A stretch of DNA of 55,952 nucleotides from Clostridia bacterium (GTDB lineage: Bacteria; Bacillota; Clostridia; UMGS1810): the NCBI GenBank assembly GCA_017397885.1, contig JAFQHQ010000001.1:1-55952 (forward strand). The letters are read 5' to 3'. A program made the position numbers and the translations under genes. Of the stretch, positions 17,447 through 27,762 are shown piece by piece (position 1 is the stretch's first letter; every line of letters starts with the position of its first letter). Under the pieces are notes generated by a model. It was given only the letters and a program-made list of their open reading frames with translations. It made no database searches and had not been told where the DNA came from.

Positions 17447-20224
17447 ATGAAAAAACTGTTATGTGCCTTAATAATTTTAACACTAATTTTCCCCGTTGGG
17501 GTTTTTGCTTCGGGAGAAGTGAGCACAAACACTCCCGAAACCGTATATCCGGGGATGGAACTTGACTTTGATTCTTTAGAGGAAGCAACAGGCACACAAA
17601 CCGACACATCAATTGTCTCTTCCATAATCACTCTTGCAGGTGACACGGGATCAAGCGCCAACAAATGGGTTATGGGCGTTAATAATGTAAACTCTGCAGG
17701 AAGCGGAAAATATTTTGCCGACATTGTCAAAAACGGTACCGAAGAAAATCCGACATCGGCACTGCTTTTAAGAATGAATACCGGCGGTTCAAATTCCGGT
17801 CCACAGCTCCGTTTTATGGTTGAGAAAACCTGGTACCGTAATCAGGGACAGACAGTTGGTGCCGTGCACACAATCGAAATGGATGTTACTCCGCTTTCGG
17901 GCACCTACATCCGCTTGATTGCCGCCGCACGAACAACAAGGCAGGAGGGCCTTCCATGGATATATATTTTCAACAACGGAAAAATCGCCAATACACAAAC
18001 CAAGTATGCACTCGGACACACCTACCATGTTAAGCTCACCTTTGACACAGCTGCCTTAAAATACTATTTGTGGCTCGACGATGTTCTTTATGAAGAAAAT
18101 TCATACACTCCAACTGATGCTTCTCTTAATCCCAATACCATTTCCTTTATTGAATTTACAATGGTAGATCAGTTTACAGACATTTCTGCAGAAAATGAAG
18201 CTAAGCTTCTTATTGATAATTACAAATCCTACTACAACTATGACGCTCCTTTGGTTACATCGGTTAGTTATATCGATAAAGAGGGAAATAGTTTTGAGTC
18301 CGATTCTGTTAAATATAATGCAGGCTCTGTTAATGTTACATTGTCAAGAGTAATTGGCAATGTTGAGGGAAATGTTACCCTCAAAAACGAAAACGGTGAT
18401 GAAATTCCCGTAGCATCGGAGCTTTCGGAGGATGGTAAAACAGTTAGTGTGATACCAGACGATGAACTTTCTCCAAATGAGAATTATGAGATTGTCTTAG
18501 GCTCTGATGTGACATATGATGTGTTGCATGCAAGCAGCTCTGAATACAGCACCATAACAGAAACAAGATATCTCGGAACAGAAATTGTTGCAAAGTTTAA
18601 AACACAATCCGAAAATATTATAGTCCTTCCGAAAAGCGGCGATCATATTGCCGCAAAAGATGGTAAAATAACATTTTCAGCAAACGTGAAAGAGGATGTA
18701 ACCTCTGTTGATTTTTATGTTGACGACTATTTGATGGGCAGTGCAGTTCCCGATGATAATCTGACTGCAATCCTCGAAGCCTCGGCAGATGAACTTGCAA
18801 TCGGTCAAAAAGAACTTAAAGCTGTTTTTCATGGCACAGAGGATATTGAGCTTAAAACGGATTTCTGGCTTTCAAATCCCGAAAAAGCAAACAAAATTGT
18901 TGAAAAGCTCGGAGAAGATATTTCAAAGGAGGAATTCATTTCTCTTATCACCTCCAACGAAATTCTTTTGGAAATAAATAACGAAGATCGATTCTACAAC
19001 GATAACAAAGAAGAGATCCTTACACTTTTGTATAACGGTGTCGATTCCTTTGACGATGTGGAGCATTTCGGGGAAGAGCTTGGCAGAGCATATGCTCTCA
19101 CAGCACTTTCAAAAACTACACCCGAAGATGTTCCTTCATGTCTCGAGGTTAATGCAGAAAATCTCGGCATAGATTACGGCGCTGACTATGAAAATGAAGA
19201 AAGACTCGATTCCGAAGCAAAACAGGTGCTTTGTACATATCTTTCTTCCAAAGATTTTACAGAAAACTTTTCTGATTTTAAATCTGCATATTCGGAGCTT
19301 GTAATTCTTTCGGCAATCTCAACTGTCGATGTATGGTCCGAAATTGAAATTATTCTTACCAAAGATTTTGAAAATGAATTTGAAGCTATGCTTGAGGATA
19401 ATTCCAACTATAAAAAGCTTCCTTCAAAACAAAAAGTATATCAGTATATGATGAACTATGACTATGATGAATACACAGACATTGAGGAAAACTTTGAAAA
19501 AGCCGCCAAAAAAGCTTACGATGAATACAAAGACAAAAAATCCTCAGGTTCTTCCGGCGGTGGGGGAGGAAGCAAAGGCTCTTCTTCGGTTGTAATCGAC
19601 CCTGCAATCATAACTCAGCCAAATGTTCAGACTCCCGCCCCGAATGATGTTCCTGCACTATTAAATCAAAATGCCGTTTCATCCTTTGCAGATGTTCCTT
19701 CATCTCACTGGAGCTACAAGGCGGTGTCTGCACTTTCAGATGCCGGAATCATAAACGGATATGACAACAACACTTTTATGCCGGACAGTCCCATTACAAG
19801 AGCGGAATTTGCAAAGCTTCTTTCTCTTTCGTTCAACTTTAATAACGGTACTGCGAAGTTTGTCGATGTTTCTGACGTAGACTGGTTTGCATCGTCTGTA
19901 AAGGCTGCGGCATCCAGAGGAATAATTCAAGGCTATGAAGGAAGCTTTATGCCGAGCCGGAGCATCACACGTCAGGATGCGGCGGTGATGATATACAGAA
20001 CATTTGCATATCTTGGAAAAACCTTAAACGGCAGAGCGGAATATGACGATGCTATGGATATTGCTCTTTATGCTCTTCCGGCAGTCGGTGCTTTGAAGGA
20101 TAATTCCGTTATGGTTGGAAACAGCGGTAAATTTAATCCTGAAGCATCAATTTCAAGGGCGGAGGCATCTCAGCTTTTGTATAATGCAATAAACTTTATG
20201 AATCAAAATAAGGAGGCGAACTGA
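17447..20224 (+). CDS. SLH-anchored surface protein, paralogue of the preceding gene
   Basis: A 925-residue exported protein with signal peptide MKKLLCALIILTLIFPVG, cleaved near VFA. The ATG at 17447 is preceded by GAAAGGAAC. Residues about 25-400 repeat the LamG-like plus Ig-like modules of the upstream protein; the jelly roll is almost identical. An Ig-like domain (FSANVKEDVTSVDFYVDDY) and a helical acidic region (about 490-690) follow. A Gly/Ser-rich linker near 700-715 leads into three SLH repeats (about 743-925; SFADVPSSHWSYKAVSAL, SITRQDAAVMIYRTF, SISRAEASQLLYNAI), which bind pyruvylated secondary cell-wall polymer. It is therefore tethered to the wall. The SLH anchor at the end of this copy, absent from its paralogue, is the main difference. 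Overlaps the next gene start (TGATG). Confidence 0.88.
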   Translation: MKKLLCALIILTLIFPVGVFASGEVSTNTPETVYPGMELDFDSLEEATGTQTDTSIVSSIITLAGDTGSSANKWVMGVNNVNSAGSGKYFADIVKNGTEENPTSALLLRMNTGGSNSGPQLRFMVEKTWYRNQGQTVGAVHTIEMDVTPLSGTYIRLIAAARTTRQEGLPWIYIFNNGKIANTQTKYALGHTYHVKLTFDTAALKYYLWLDDVLYEENSYTPTDASLNPNTISFIEFTMVDQFTDISAENEAKLLIDNYKSYYNYDAPLVTSVSYIDKEGNSFESDSVKYNAGSVNVTLSRVIGNVEGNVTLKNENGDEIPVASELSEDGKTVSVIPDDELSPNENYEIVLGSDVTYDVLHASSSEYSTITETRYLGTEIVAKFKTQSENIIVLPKSGDHIAAKDGKITFSANVKEDVTSVDFYVDDYLMGSAVPDDNLTAILEASADELAIGQKELKAVFHGTEDIELKTDFWLSNPEKANKIVEKLGEDISKEEFISLITSNEILLEINNEDRFYNDNKEEILTLLYNGVDSFDDVEHFGEELGRAYALTALSKTTPEDVPSCLEVNAENLGIDYGADYENEERLDSEAKQVLCTYLSSKDFTENFSDFKSAYSELVILSAISTVDVWSEIEIILTKDFENEFEAMLEDNSNYKKLPSKQKVYQYMMNYDYDEYTDIEENFEKAAKKAYDEYKDKKSSGSSGGGGGSKGSSSVVIDPAIITQPNVQTPAPNDVPALLNQNAVSSFADVPSSHWSYKAVSALSDAGIINGYDNNTFMPDSPITRAEFAKLLSLSFNFNNGTAKFVDVSDVDWFASSVKAAASRGIIQGYEGSFMPSRSITRQDAAVMIYRTFAYLGKTLNGRAEYDDAMDIALYALPAVGALKDNSVMVGNSGKFNPEASISRAEASQLLYNAINFMNQNKEAN

Positions 20225-22926
20225 TGAAAATTAAAGCTTTAATTCTTGCATTTGTTTTAATCTTCGGATGTACTTGTGCATACGCTCAGGAAACACCCGT
20301 TGCAAAGAGCGAAGTTGCAGTTTCACCGGGCAATATTTTAGATCAGCTTGGAATTACAGACGGAATAAATTTTTCGGATGCTCAAAATAACATCACAAGA
20401 GCACAGTTTGCCTCAATGATTGTTAAAGCAATGAATGTGAGCAAAACATCCTATTCAACGGTTAATTATTTTTCGGATGTAAAATCGGGTGATGATTTTG
20501 CCGATGAAATTGCAACACTTTGCTATCTTGGTATTGCAGGAGGCACAGGTGAGGGAAGGTTTTCGCCCAATGACGGTGTTACTCTTGGTGCAGCCTATAA
20601 AATGATTACCACAGCTCTTGGCTACAACGAATGGGCGCTTGCATACGGCGGGTGGCCCACGGGTTATGTGCGTATGGCGGGCGAGCTTGATCTTGACAAT
20701 CTTACAAACAAGTCAACTGACGCATTCATTACCCTGTCAGATGCATGTGCTCTTATTGAAGAAATGCTGAAAACAAATCCTGCAGATGTTGGCTCTGTTT
20801 CCAAGGATGGCGTTGAATTTGTCAAGGCAGAGGAAACTCTCCTTGAACGTAGCCACAATCTTCATGCAATTGAGGGCGTGTGCGTGACCGCCGGTTCAGT
20901 TTCTGTGGATTCCGGTTTTGAATATGACAAAACAAAAACCATCACCTTGGACTATGCTCACACGTTTAAAACCAATGTCGAATATGTTGAAGAATTTCTT
21001 GGATATGAAGTTTTAGTGTGGTATGACAAAGATACCGATGTTGTTAAATGCATTGAAGCCACAGACAACAACACAACTGTTGAGCTTGATGCCGACGTTC
21101 TTTCGGGAATGACTGATTATTCTGTGTTAACATCAAATGAACAAACGGGAAAAGAAACAAAATACAATCTCGACAGAGGTTATTCATATGTTAAAAACGG
21201 CAGACTTTCCATTCCCGAAAAGGATGCATTTGACTTTGATAACGGAAAGCTTGTGCTCATTGACAACAACGGTGACAAAAAATATGATTTTGTCATTGCT
21301 CACAGAGCGGAATATTTTGTAGTCAGCTCTTTTTCCGAGTACGACCGCACAATATATGACAAAAATCTCGGTAATGTTCCCATTGTTTTTGAATCAAACG
21401 GAGACAATTATTGTGATATAACTGTTTTTGACAATGATGGAAATCCGATTTCCGAAACCGCTATGACAAGCATAAAGCAAAATATGATTCTCACGGTTTT
21501 CCGAAGTTCGGACGGAAAATATGTTAATGCCGATGCTTGCACTTCAACCGTTAAAGGAAGCATCAGCGAAATAGGTAAGGACTTTATTGTGATAAACGGA
21601 AATTCCTACAAAAAGAATTACTATTATGACCGCTATTACGGTGATATAGGTCTTGGTTATAACGGCGTGTTTCTCCTTGCACCCGACGGCACTGTTACGG
21701 CAGTTGATTCAACAGGTTACGGTGCAATGCAATATGGCTATTATCTTGACTTCAAGGTAGGTCCCGGATTGTCAACCACTGCAACAATAAAGCTTCTTTC
21801 AACATCATCCGAGATTTGTATCTATAATCTCGCATCAAAGATAAAGCTGAATGGTGTGAGTGTGGCAGCTACCGATTCATCACTTTTTGACGTGCTTTAT
21901 GTAAATGGCTATCCCAACTATCAGGCAATAAGATATTCGCTGAATGCTGACGGTCTTGTTAATGCCGTTGATACAGGCAAAAATATCGACGAAAGTGCAG
22001 ATGCGGTTCAAAAATACAGCGGAACTGTATATTCGGATGACAGCCTCACAAGATATGTTGACAAAACAGAAATTCACTATAAAATTACCGGACTTGCATA
22101 TCCCTATTTCAAATTCGGTTCCGGAGTTGTTTTTAAAGTTCCCAAGAATTTGACGGGCACTGTTACCGGCAGATATGATGACAATCTGTTTTCTGTGATG
22201 TCTTACACCGAGTTAAAAGATGATGATAAGCTTACAGTTGATGCCTATGATTACAACGAAAACTTCGAACCGGGAGTAGTTGTAGCCTACATAGGTCTTG
22301 GTACCGGCGGCAGGGTTTCTGCGGCAACTCCGCCAATGAATGCCACTGCATATGTGGTGGATTCGGTTGTTGATGCCATAGATTCTGATGGTGAAATAAC
22401 AAAAAAAGTTACATTGTATGATAACGGCAAATTCTTGTCCTACTACATCGATGAGAGAATTATTCCTACTCTTGAGGATGATAATCTTATTCCTGCCTCG
22501 GGTGATATTGTAAGAATAGTTTTGTCCGACGTGGATACTATTGGCGGAATAGCAAGAGATGTAATATACAATCCCGATACAAAAAAATCAAAAGTTCAGT
22601 ATGGCGGAGATGTTTCTGCAAATCCGGGATATATGAATACATATATAACCGGTAAGGTGTTTTCTGTATCTTCTTCAATGCTTACCGTAAAATATGAAGA
22701 CATAGGAACCGATTCGTCAAAATATTCACCGACAAAAGACGGCATATCTCCATATGCAATGACTTCGGTTCCTGTCATTGCAATTTATAATACCGATAAA
22801 GGTATTGTTGAACACGGAAGCTTTAATGACATACTCAGCATTCAGGCATCAGATGAAGCTGCGGCAAGCTATATTGCTCTTAAAACTTATTATCTGAGTC
22901 CGAGACTTTTGGTAATCTATAAATAA
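20224..22926 (+). CDS. S-layer-homology surface protein
   Basis: A 900-residue exported protein with signal peptide (MKIKALILAFVLIFGCTCA, cleavage near AYA). Two SLH repeats lie near residues 35-165 (NNITRAQFASMIVKAM; LCYLGIAGGTGEGRFSPNDG), so it is wall-anchored at its N-terminus. The remainder (about 200-900) is a long beta-rich region without a recognised catalytic motif, rich in Asp, Tyr and Val, with repeated short beta segments such as VKGSISEIGKDFIVINGNSY. S-layer and surface proteins of Clostridia often have this layout. AAGGAGG precedes its ATG, which overlaps the previous stop. Its role may be structural or in substrate capture for the downstream lyase. No close family is named. Confidence 0.85.
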   Translation: MKIKALILAFVLIFGCTCAYAQETPVAKSEVAVSPGNILDQLGITDGINFSDAQNNITRAQFASMIVKAMNVSKTSYSTVNYFSDVKSGDDFADEIATLCYLGIAGGTGEGRFSPNDGVTLGAAYKMITTALGYNEWALAYGGWPTGYVRMAGELDLDNLTNKSTDAFITLSDACALIEEMLKTNPADVGSVSKDGVEFVKAEETLLERSHNLHAIEGVCVTAGSVSVDSGFEYDKTKTITLDYAHTFKTNVEYVEEFLGYEVLVWYDKDTDVVKCIEATDNNTTVELDADVLSGMTDYSVLTSNEQTGKETKYNLDRGYSYVKNGRLSIPEKDAFDFDNGKLVLIDNNGDKKYDFVIAHRAEYFVVSSFSEYDRTIYDKNLGNVPIVFESNGDNYCDITVFDNDGNPISETAMTSIKQNMILTVFRSSDGKYVNADACTSTVKGSISEIGKDFIVINGNSYKKNYYYDRYYGDIGLGYNGVFLLAPDGTVTAVDSTGYGAMQYGYYLDFKVGPGLSTTATIKLLSTSSEICIYNLASKIKLNGVSVAATDSSLFDVLYVNGYPNYQAIRYSLNADGLVNAVDTGKNIDESADAVQKYSGTVYSDDSLTRYVDKTEIHYKITGLAYPYFKFGSGVVFKVPKNLTGTVTGRYDDNLFSVMSYTELKDDDKLTVDAYDYNENFEPGVVVAYIGLGTGGRVSAATPPMNATAYVVDSVVDAIDSDGEITKKVTLYDNGKFLSYYIDERIIPTLEDDNLIPASGDIVRIVLSDVDTIGGIARDVIYNPDTKKSKVQYGGDVSANPGYMNTYITGKVFSVSSSMLTVKYEDIGTDSSKYSPTKDGISPYAMTSVPVIAIYNTDKGIVEHGSFNDILSIQASDEAAASYIALKTYYLSPRLLVIYK

Positions 22927-22941
22927 CAGGAGGGAAGAACA

Positions 22942-25900
22942 ATGAAAAATAAAATAATTTCTGTAATTCTTTCTCTCGTTATGATTATCGGTTGCATGTC
23001 TTCTGTGGCAAATGCCGAAAATCAATACATGCTAAACGAAGATTTTGAAAGCTATTCAGACGGCGGTGCTCCGTCGGCATCCTTTAGCGTCAGCGCTCCC
23101 GGGGGGTATGCTGTCAAAGAAACAGAAACAGGCTCCAAGGTTCTTATCGCAAGAAGTACTCTTTCTTCTGCAAGCATTTCGGCACTTTTTCCCGAAACAG
23201 CTATGGAAACCGTGTTTTCGGCACAGGTGTTAATCGGGTCAGATATGACAAGCGGCTCCCTTTTCACCCTTGCAGATTCTTCCGGTCAGAGCTTTGACAT
23301 TATGAGGCTTTCCGATAAGGGCGCACTTACTCTTGCAGACGGAAAACGTCTCGGCAGCTTCAGATCGGGAGAATGGAAAAAGATTGCTGTTGCGGTAAAC
23401 TTTTTCGAAAAACGAATGGATGTATACATAAACGGTAACGCTGTTCTTTCTTCGTGGAGATTCAATTCTTTGCTTACCTCCGCATCACAGCTTAAATTTG
23501 AACTTGATGCTCCCGGTGGTGAGAAGGTATCAAATCTTGTTGTTGACAACGTAAAGGTGTATTACGGTGATAAACCCGAAAAAGCCGATCTTCAAAAAAG
23601 ATATCTTCCTTTGGCTCTTTGCACCGATTGCATATCCAAGGACATTGCCAAAGATGACACGAACTCATCTTCTTCCGATGCAAAGGGAACTGCCTATTTC
23701 TATCAGGATTTTACGGCAAAAAATATAGAAATGATTACAGCCAAAGAAAACATTCTTGAAATAGCAAGGATGCCTGAGGGCGATGAGCATCTTCATGCAA
23801 TGCATTTCAAACGTCTTGATAATTCAAATGATTTCCATTCGGATTTCAGCCTGTCCAATCAGAAGCTTTGGCAGGAGTCAAAATATATTATAGAATTTGA
23901 AACATATATTGTTAAAAATGAAGGGGAATTTGGGCTGTCAATCCGAAATGCCGATTCCACAAGAAGCACACTTGTATCTGTAGAGGGAAACAATATCAAA
24001 GTCAATTCATCAAAGCTTGCAACCATCGATTACGGAACATGGGCAAAAATTATTGTTGCCACAGATGTTACCAGTCAGACCTGCACCGTCTGGGTAAACG
24101 GTGAAAAGGCATGTACAAATCTGCCTGTCGGCAACACACGTACCACACCACGTTCCATGAGATTTCATGTGTATGCCGGCTCTGACACGGAAATGTATGT
24201 TGATAACGTACGTGTATATTCAGGCAATATACCTTTTGAAGTCGAATTATATGAGGGCGAAAACGGAATAGCCACATTGATGGAACCCAACAGCGTGGCG
24301 GAAAATTACATTGACGATGCCGCAGTTTTCATGACCGAATGTGATTCACTGTATTTTGGCGGCAAAAAATATAAGTACTCGGATCTGGGTGAAAATGTTG
24401 TTATTGATAACGATGAATTTATGATATCAGAAATGCTGTTTGAAAAAGTATTTCCCGGCACTTCAAAAAAGATAAGCGCCCACACAAGGAATATATCGGA
24501 TATAAATTATGTGGCGGTTGAAAAGGTATGCAAAGATGTACTTGGCTACAGTGTATATTCAGATGAACGTGGTTTTGTAATGGTTGATACCAACAGTCTC
24601 ATAACCTATACCAACTCCAATGATACTGCTCTTGAGCCGATTGATGAGGTATATCGCTATATCCAGTTTGACAGGGAAAGCGGAAAAGAGCTTCTTTCGC
24701 AGGTCGAGTCATATGTTGGTGCAAAAGGTCATCCGAGAATTCTCACCAATCAGACACAGCTTGCAAAGGTAAAGGCAAACGCCAACTCCGATGCTCTTGT
24801 TTCCAAATGGCTCAGAGATGTGCTTGATACGGCTAATGCATATGTTAATTCGCCAATTGTTGAATATAAATTTGAGGGGGGAACTCTTCTCAATGCGGCA
24901 AGAGCGGCGCAAGTGTCAATTGTAAACACATCCACTGCCTATCTTTTGACGGGTGACACAAAGTATGCCGAACGTGCATGGCTTGAGATGGAAAATGTTC
25001 TTTCGTGGCAAAACTGGAATCAGGGAGGTCACCACCTCGATTGCTCCGAGCTTTTGCACGGGGTTGCAATCGGCTATGATAATCTCTATTCATATCTGAC
25101 CGATGAGCAGAAGAAATTTGTTGTGGATAAAACCTATGAGCTTGTCCTTGAAGGATGCGTTATTCACTATTCACAGGAGATTCCCAAGCATGGCTGGCGA
25201 AAGAGTGTCGAAAACTGGGCAGTTGTGTGTTCGGGGTCTCTCATTGCAGCTTGTATAGCCTTTGGAACTGAGGGCTACTCTGAATATCAGGAGGAATTTG
25301 AATTTCTTTTGTCATCGGCAATGCGTACAATGGAATATCCGCTCATGTCATTCTTCCCCGATGGCGGTTGGTATGAAGGCTCAACCTATTGGAACTATAC
25401 CGTGAAGTTTCTTACTCAATCGGTTCTGGCTCCGCTGTATTACTCAACAGGCTCGGTGCATCAAATGTTAGATCCCAAAGGCGTAAGCACCACCCTTGAA
25501 TATATTCTTTATATGCAAGCAGGCAAGGGGGTTTCCTACAACTATTTTGATTCCCATGCAAGTCACCTGTCTACACAAGACGGATTTTTGATACCGACAA
25601 TTCTTGGTGATGAAGACTTGACAAATCTCTGGCTCAAAAACTGTCTTGACGGTTCAAAAACAGGAACAGTAACCGGACTTTTGTGGTATACACCGACTAA
25701 GAGTGATACATCATTTAACCTTCCTAATGATAAATTTTTTGAAAGCACAGGTACGGGACATATGATAGGCGAGTGGGGTAACACCGACAATTCATTTGCG
25801 GCATTCCGTTCGGGTCGAAATGATGTCACTCATGCTCACCTCGACAACGGTTCATTCATCTTTGATGCTCTTGGTGAAAGATGGGCTATGGATCTTGGAC

Positions 25901-27225
25901 CCGATGACTATAACATTCCCGGCGGCTATCACAACATTGATACCGGCTATCAGCTATACCGTAAGAGACCCGAAGGGCATAATACCGTGGTTATTAACTT
26001 CCGTGAGGATATTGCTTTTGAATATTACGGCGGCCAGGGTGTTTATTGCGAAAGTAATCTCATGGCTTCGGAAAGTAAGCCCAGAGGGGCATATATGGCA
26101 ATTGACCTCAGTGACATCTACAAACACGACACAAAAAGCTACCTCAGAGGCTACTATTTGGGTGACAACCGAACCAGTCTCATAGTTCAGGATGAAATCG
26201 AGCTTCTTGAAAACGGAAGTGACATCAATTGGTTTATGCACACCGAAGCGGATGTGAAAATTGCCGAAGACGGCAAGAATGCATCTCTTACAATTGGTTC
26301 AAAAGAGGTTAGGGTTGAGGCTGTTTGCAACGCAGATTCATGGTATTTTACCACAACCGAACCAAAGCCTCACGAAACTGCTCCGGTAAGACCGGGACAA
26401 CTTGAAGGAAACTATACAAATGCAGGAATAACACGACTTACACTCAAAGCCACCGGCTCCGGAAAGGTTAACATCACAGTTAAGCTCACTCCGGTTAAAA
26501 ACAGTAATTCGTCTCCTGTAGAATTTGTTCCCATATCTCAATGGACAATTCCCGATGGTGAAATTCCGGAAGCAATCACTCTTACGGGAATAAGTGCCTA
26601 TGGTGAAGTTATCGATGGCTTTGAACCCACGAAATATAACTACACCATAGATATTCCCTACGGTGAGGATGATCCTGTTATCACCGCAACCTCTGATGAG
26701 GGTACGGTTAGGGTAGAACAGTCTTCGGGTGATTTTGAACCTGCAAGGGTTTATCTTGCCGACGGTCAGGGCAATGAATATATCTACACCGTAAGCATCA
26801 ATCCTGTTTCAAGACACATTGGTATCATGGATGGTATGAAGGTTGTATACGGAACTGCATCTGCAAGTCACATACCTCAAAGTGAAAATCCACCCGAACA
26901 CATTGTTGACGGTAATTTGGAAACACGATGGGCGGCTCAGGGATCGGGACCGTGGTGTCAGACGGATCTTGGTAAAGTCACCGACATCGAAGGTGTTGCT
27001 CTTGCAATTTATGACGGTGAAAACAGAATTGCAAACTTTGAACTCTATATTTCCGAAGACGGGGAAAAATGGCAGAAGATATATGACGGAACTTCATCCG
27101 GAAAGACAAACGGATATGAGTCATATCTCATAAACGCCAAAGCACGCTACATCCGTTTTGTCGGATTCCAGAGCAATGTCGGCTCGTGGAATAGTGTACT
27201 TGAGCTTGGAGCTCTTGTTAAATAA
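22942..27225 (+). CDS. Heparinase II/III-like polysaccharide lyase, multidomain, secreted
   Basis: A 1427-residue exported enzyme, signal peptide MKNKIISVILSLVMIIGCMS, cleavage near ANA. Module order: LamG-like jelly rolls at about 30-210 and 245-435; a connector; an alpha-helical toroid (about 590-880) with NWNQGGHHLDCSELLHGVAI, KSVENWAVVCSGS and FFPDGGWYEGSTYWNY; a heparinase II/III beta-sandwich (about 950-1190) with DVTHAHLDNGSFIFDALGE; a cadherin-like beta domain (about 1215-1290); and an F5/8 type C (CBM32-like) domain (1300-1427) with ENPPEHIVDGNLETRW. The helical-plus-sandwich core is that of PL8/12/15/17/21-type lyases that cleave uronic-acid polymers by beta-elimination. The HxH and Tyr-rich motifs are the probable active site. 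AGGAGG precedes the ATG. It carries no SLH domain, so retention may rely on partner proteins. Followed by a strong terminator. Confidence 0.88.
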   Translation: MKNKIISVILSLVMIIGCMSSVANAENQYMLNEDFESYSDGGAPSASFSVSAPGGYAVKETETGSKVLIARSTLSSASISALFPETAMETVFSAQVLIGSDMTSGSLFTLADSSGQSFDIMRLSDKGALTLADGKRLGSFRSGEWKKIAVAVNFFEKRMDVYINGNAVLSSWRFNSLLTSASQLKFELDAPGGEKVSNLVVDNVKVYYGDKPEKADLQKRYLPLALCTDCISKDIAKDDTNSSSSDAKGTAYFYQDFTAKNIEMITAKENILEIARMPEGDEHLHAMHFKRLDNSNDFHSDFSLSNQKLWQESKYIIEFETYIVKNEGEFGLSIRNADSTRSTLVSVEGNNIKVNSSKLATIDYGTWAKIIVATDVTSQTCTVWVNGEKACTNLPVGNTRTTPRSMRFHVYAGSDTEMYVDNVRVYSGNIPFEVELYEGENGIATLMEPNSVAENYIDDAAVFMTECDSLYFGGKKYKYSDLGENVVIDNDEFMISEMLFEKVFPGTSKKISAHTRNISDINYVAVEKVCKDVLGYSVYSDERGFVMVDTNSLITYTNSNDTALEPIDEVYRYIQFDRESGKELLSQVESYVGAKGHPRILTNQTQLAKVKANANSDALVSKWLRDVLDTANAYVNSPIVEYKFEGGTLLNAARAAQVSIVNTSTAYLLTGDTKYAERAWLEMENVLSWQNWNQGGHHLDCSELLHGVAIGYDNLYSYLTDEQKKFVVDKTYELVLEGCVIHYSQEIPKHGWRKSVENWAVVCSGSLIAACIAFGTEGYSEYQEEFEFLLSSAMRTMEYPLMSFFPDGGWYEGSTYWNYTVKFLTQSVLAPLYYSTGSVHQMLDPKGVSTTLEYILYMQAGKGVSYNYFDSHASHLSTQDGFLIPTILGDEDLTNLWLKNCLDGSKTGTVTGLLWYTPTKSDTSFNLPNDKFFESTGTGHMIGEWGNTDNSFAAFRSGRNDVTHAHLDNGSFIFDALGERWAMDLGPDDYNIPGGYHNIDTGYQLYRKRPEGHNTVVINFREDIAFEYYGGQGVYCESNLMASESKPRGAYMAIDLSDIYKHDTKSYLRGYYLGDNRTSLIVQDEIELLENGSDINWFMHTEADVKIAEDGKNASLTIGSKEVRVEAVCNADSWYFTTTEPKPHETAPVRPGQLEGNYTNAGITRLTLKATGSGKVNITVKLTPVKNSNSSPVEFVPISQWTIPDGEIPEAITLTGISAYGEVIDGFEPTKYNYTIDIPYGEDDPVITATSDEGTVRVEQSSGDFEPARVYLADGQGNEYIYTVSINPVSRHIGIMDGMKVVYGTASASHIPQSENPPEHIVDGNLETRWAAQGSGPWCQTDLGKVTDIEGVALAIYDGENRIANFELYISEDGEKWQKIYDGTSSGKTNGYESYLINAKARYIRFVGFQSNVGSWNSVLELGALVK

Positions 27226-27247
27226 TGCAATATCGAATAAAATAATC

Positions 27248-27299
27248 AAAATCACCCCATATCCAAGCATGTAAAGCTTAGATATGGGGTGATTTTTGT
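27248..27299. terminator. Strong terminator after the surface-lyase operon
   Basis: A 16-bp perfect stem, AAAATCACCCCATATC at 27248-27263 with GATATGGGGTGATTTT at 27281-27296, followed by T and G. It closes the surface-protein operon. Confidence 0.9.
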
Positions 27300-27342
27300 A
27301 TTGGTATTTTCATAAGTTTAATAATAAACCTGTACATTTTTC

Positions 27343-27371
27343 TTGATTTTTTTTGTTATTTATGTTACAAT
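27343..27371 (+). promoter_or_regulatory. Promoter of the DRTGG/HydS-like operon
   Basis: TTGATT at 27343-27348 and TACAAT at 27366-27371 with a 17-base spacer. A short inverted repeat, TGTACATT near 27331 and AATGTACG near 27383, flanks it and may be an operator. Confidence 0.65.
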
Positions 27372-27408
27372 ATATACAAATTAATGTACGAAAAATCGGA
27401 GGCTTTAT

Positions 27409-27747
27409 ATGAAACTGAAAAAAGTTGTAGAATTACTCGATGCCAACATCTTAAACGACTGCTACTCACAAGATACCGAGGTGCTTTCTGCTTGCGGCTG
27501 TGACCTTATGAGTGATGTTCTTGCCTTTGTAAAAGATCAGGCACTTCTCCTTACGGGTCTTGTTAATCCCCAGGTTGTCCGCACTGCCGAAATGATGGAT
27601 ATGAAAGCCATTGTTTTTGTCAGAGGAAAGACTCCAGGTGAAGAAATAATCGACCTTGCAAATGAGGCGGGTATTGCCGTTTTGTCAACGCAGCATCCTC
27701 TCTATCATTCCTGCGGTGTGCTGTACAGCGAAGGTCTTTACAAATAA
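27409..27747 (+). CDS. DRTGG-domain protein
   Basis: A 112-residue soluble protein consisting of one DRTGG-type domain (CGCDLMSDVLAFVKDQALLLTGL, then GIAVLSTQHPLYHSCGVLY), a small alpha/beta module otherwise seen next to CBS domains and in phosphotransacetylase. It has no catalytic motif; it likely binds a nucleotide or a partner. It starts at an ATG after CGGAGGC. A second, diverged copy lies at 29503 in the same cluster. Single-domain DRTGG proteins of this kind are characteristic neighbours of HydS-like genes and bifurcating hydrogenases in Clostridia and Thermotogae. A regulatory role is therefore inferred. Confidence 0.8.
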   Translation: MKLKKVVELLDANILNDCYSQDTEVLSACGCDLMSDVLAFVKDQALLLTGLVNPQVVRTAEMMDMKAIVFVRGKTPGEEIIDLANEAGIAVLSTQHPLYHSCGVLYSEGLYK

Positions 27748-27762
27748 TTCGGAGGTGGTGCT

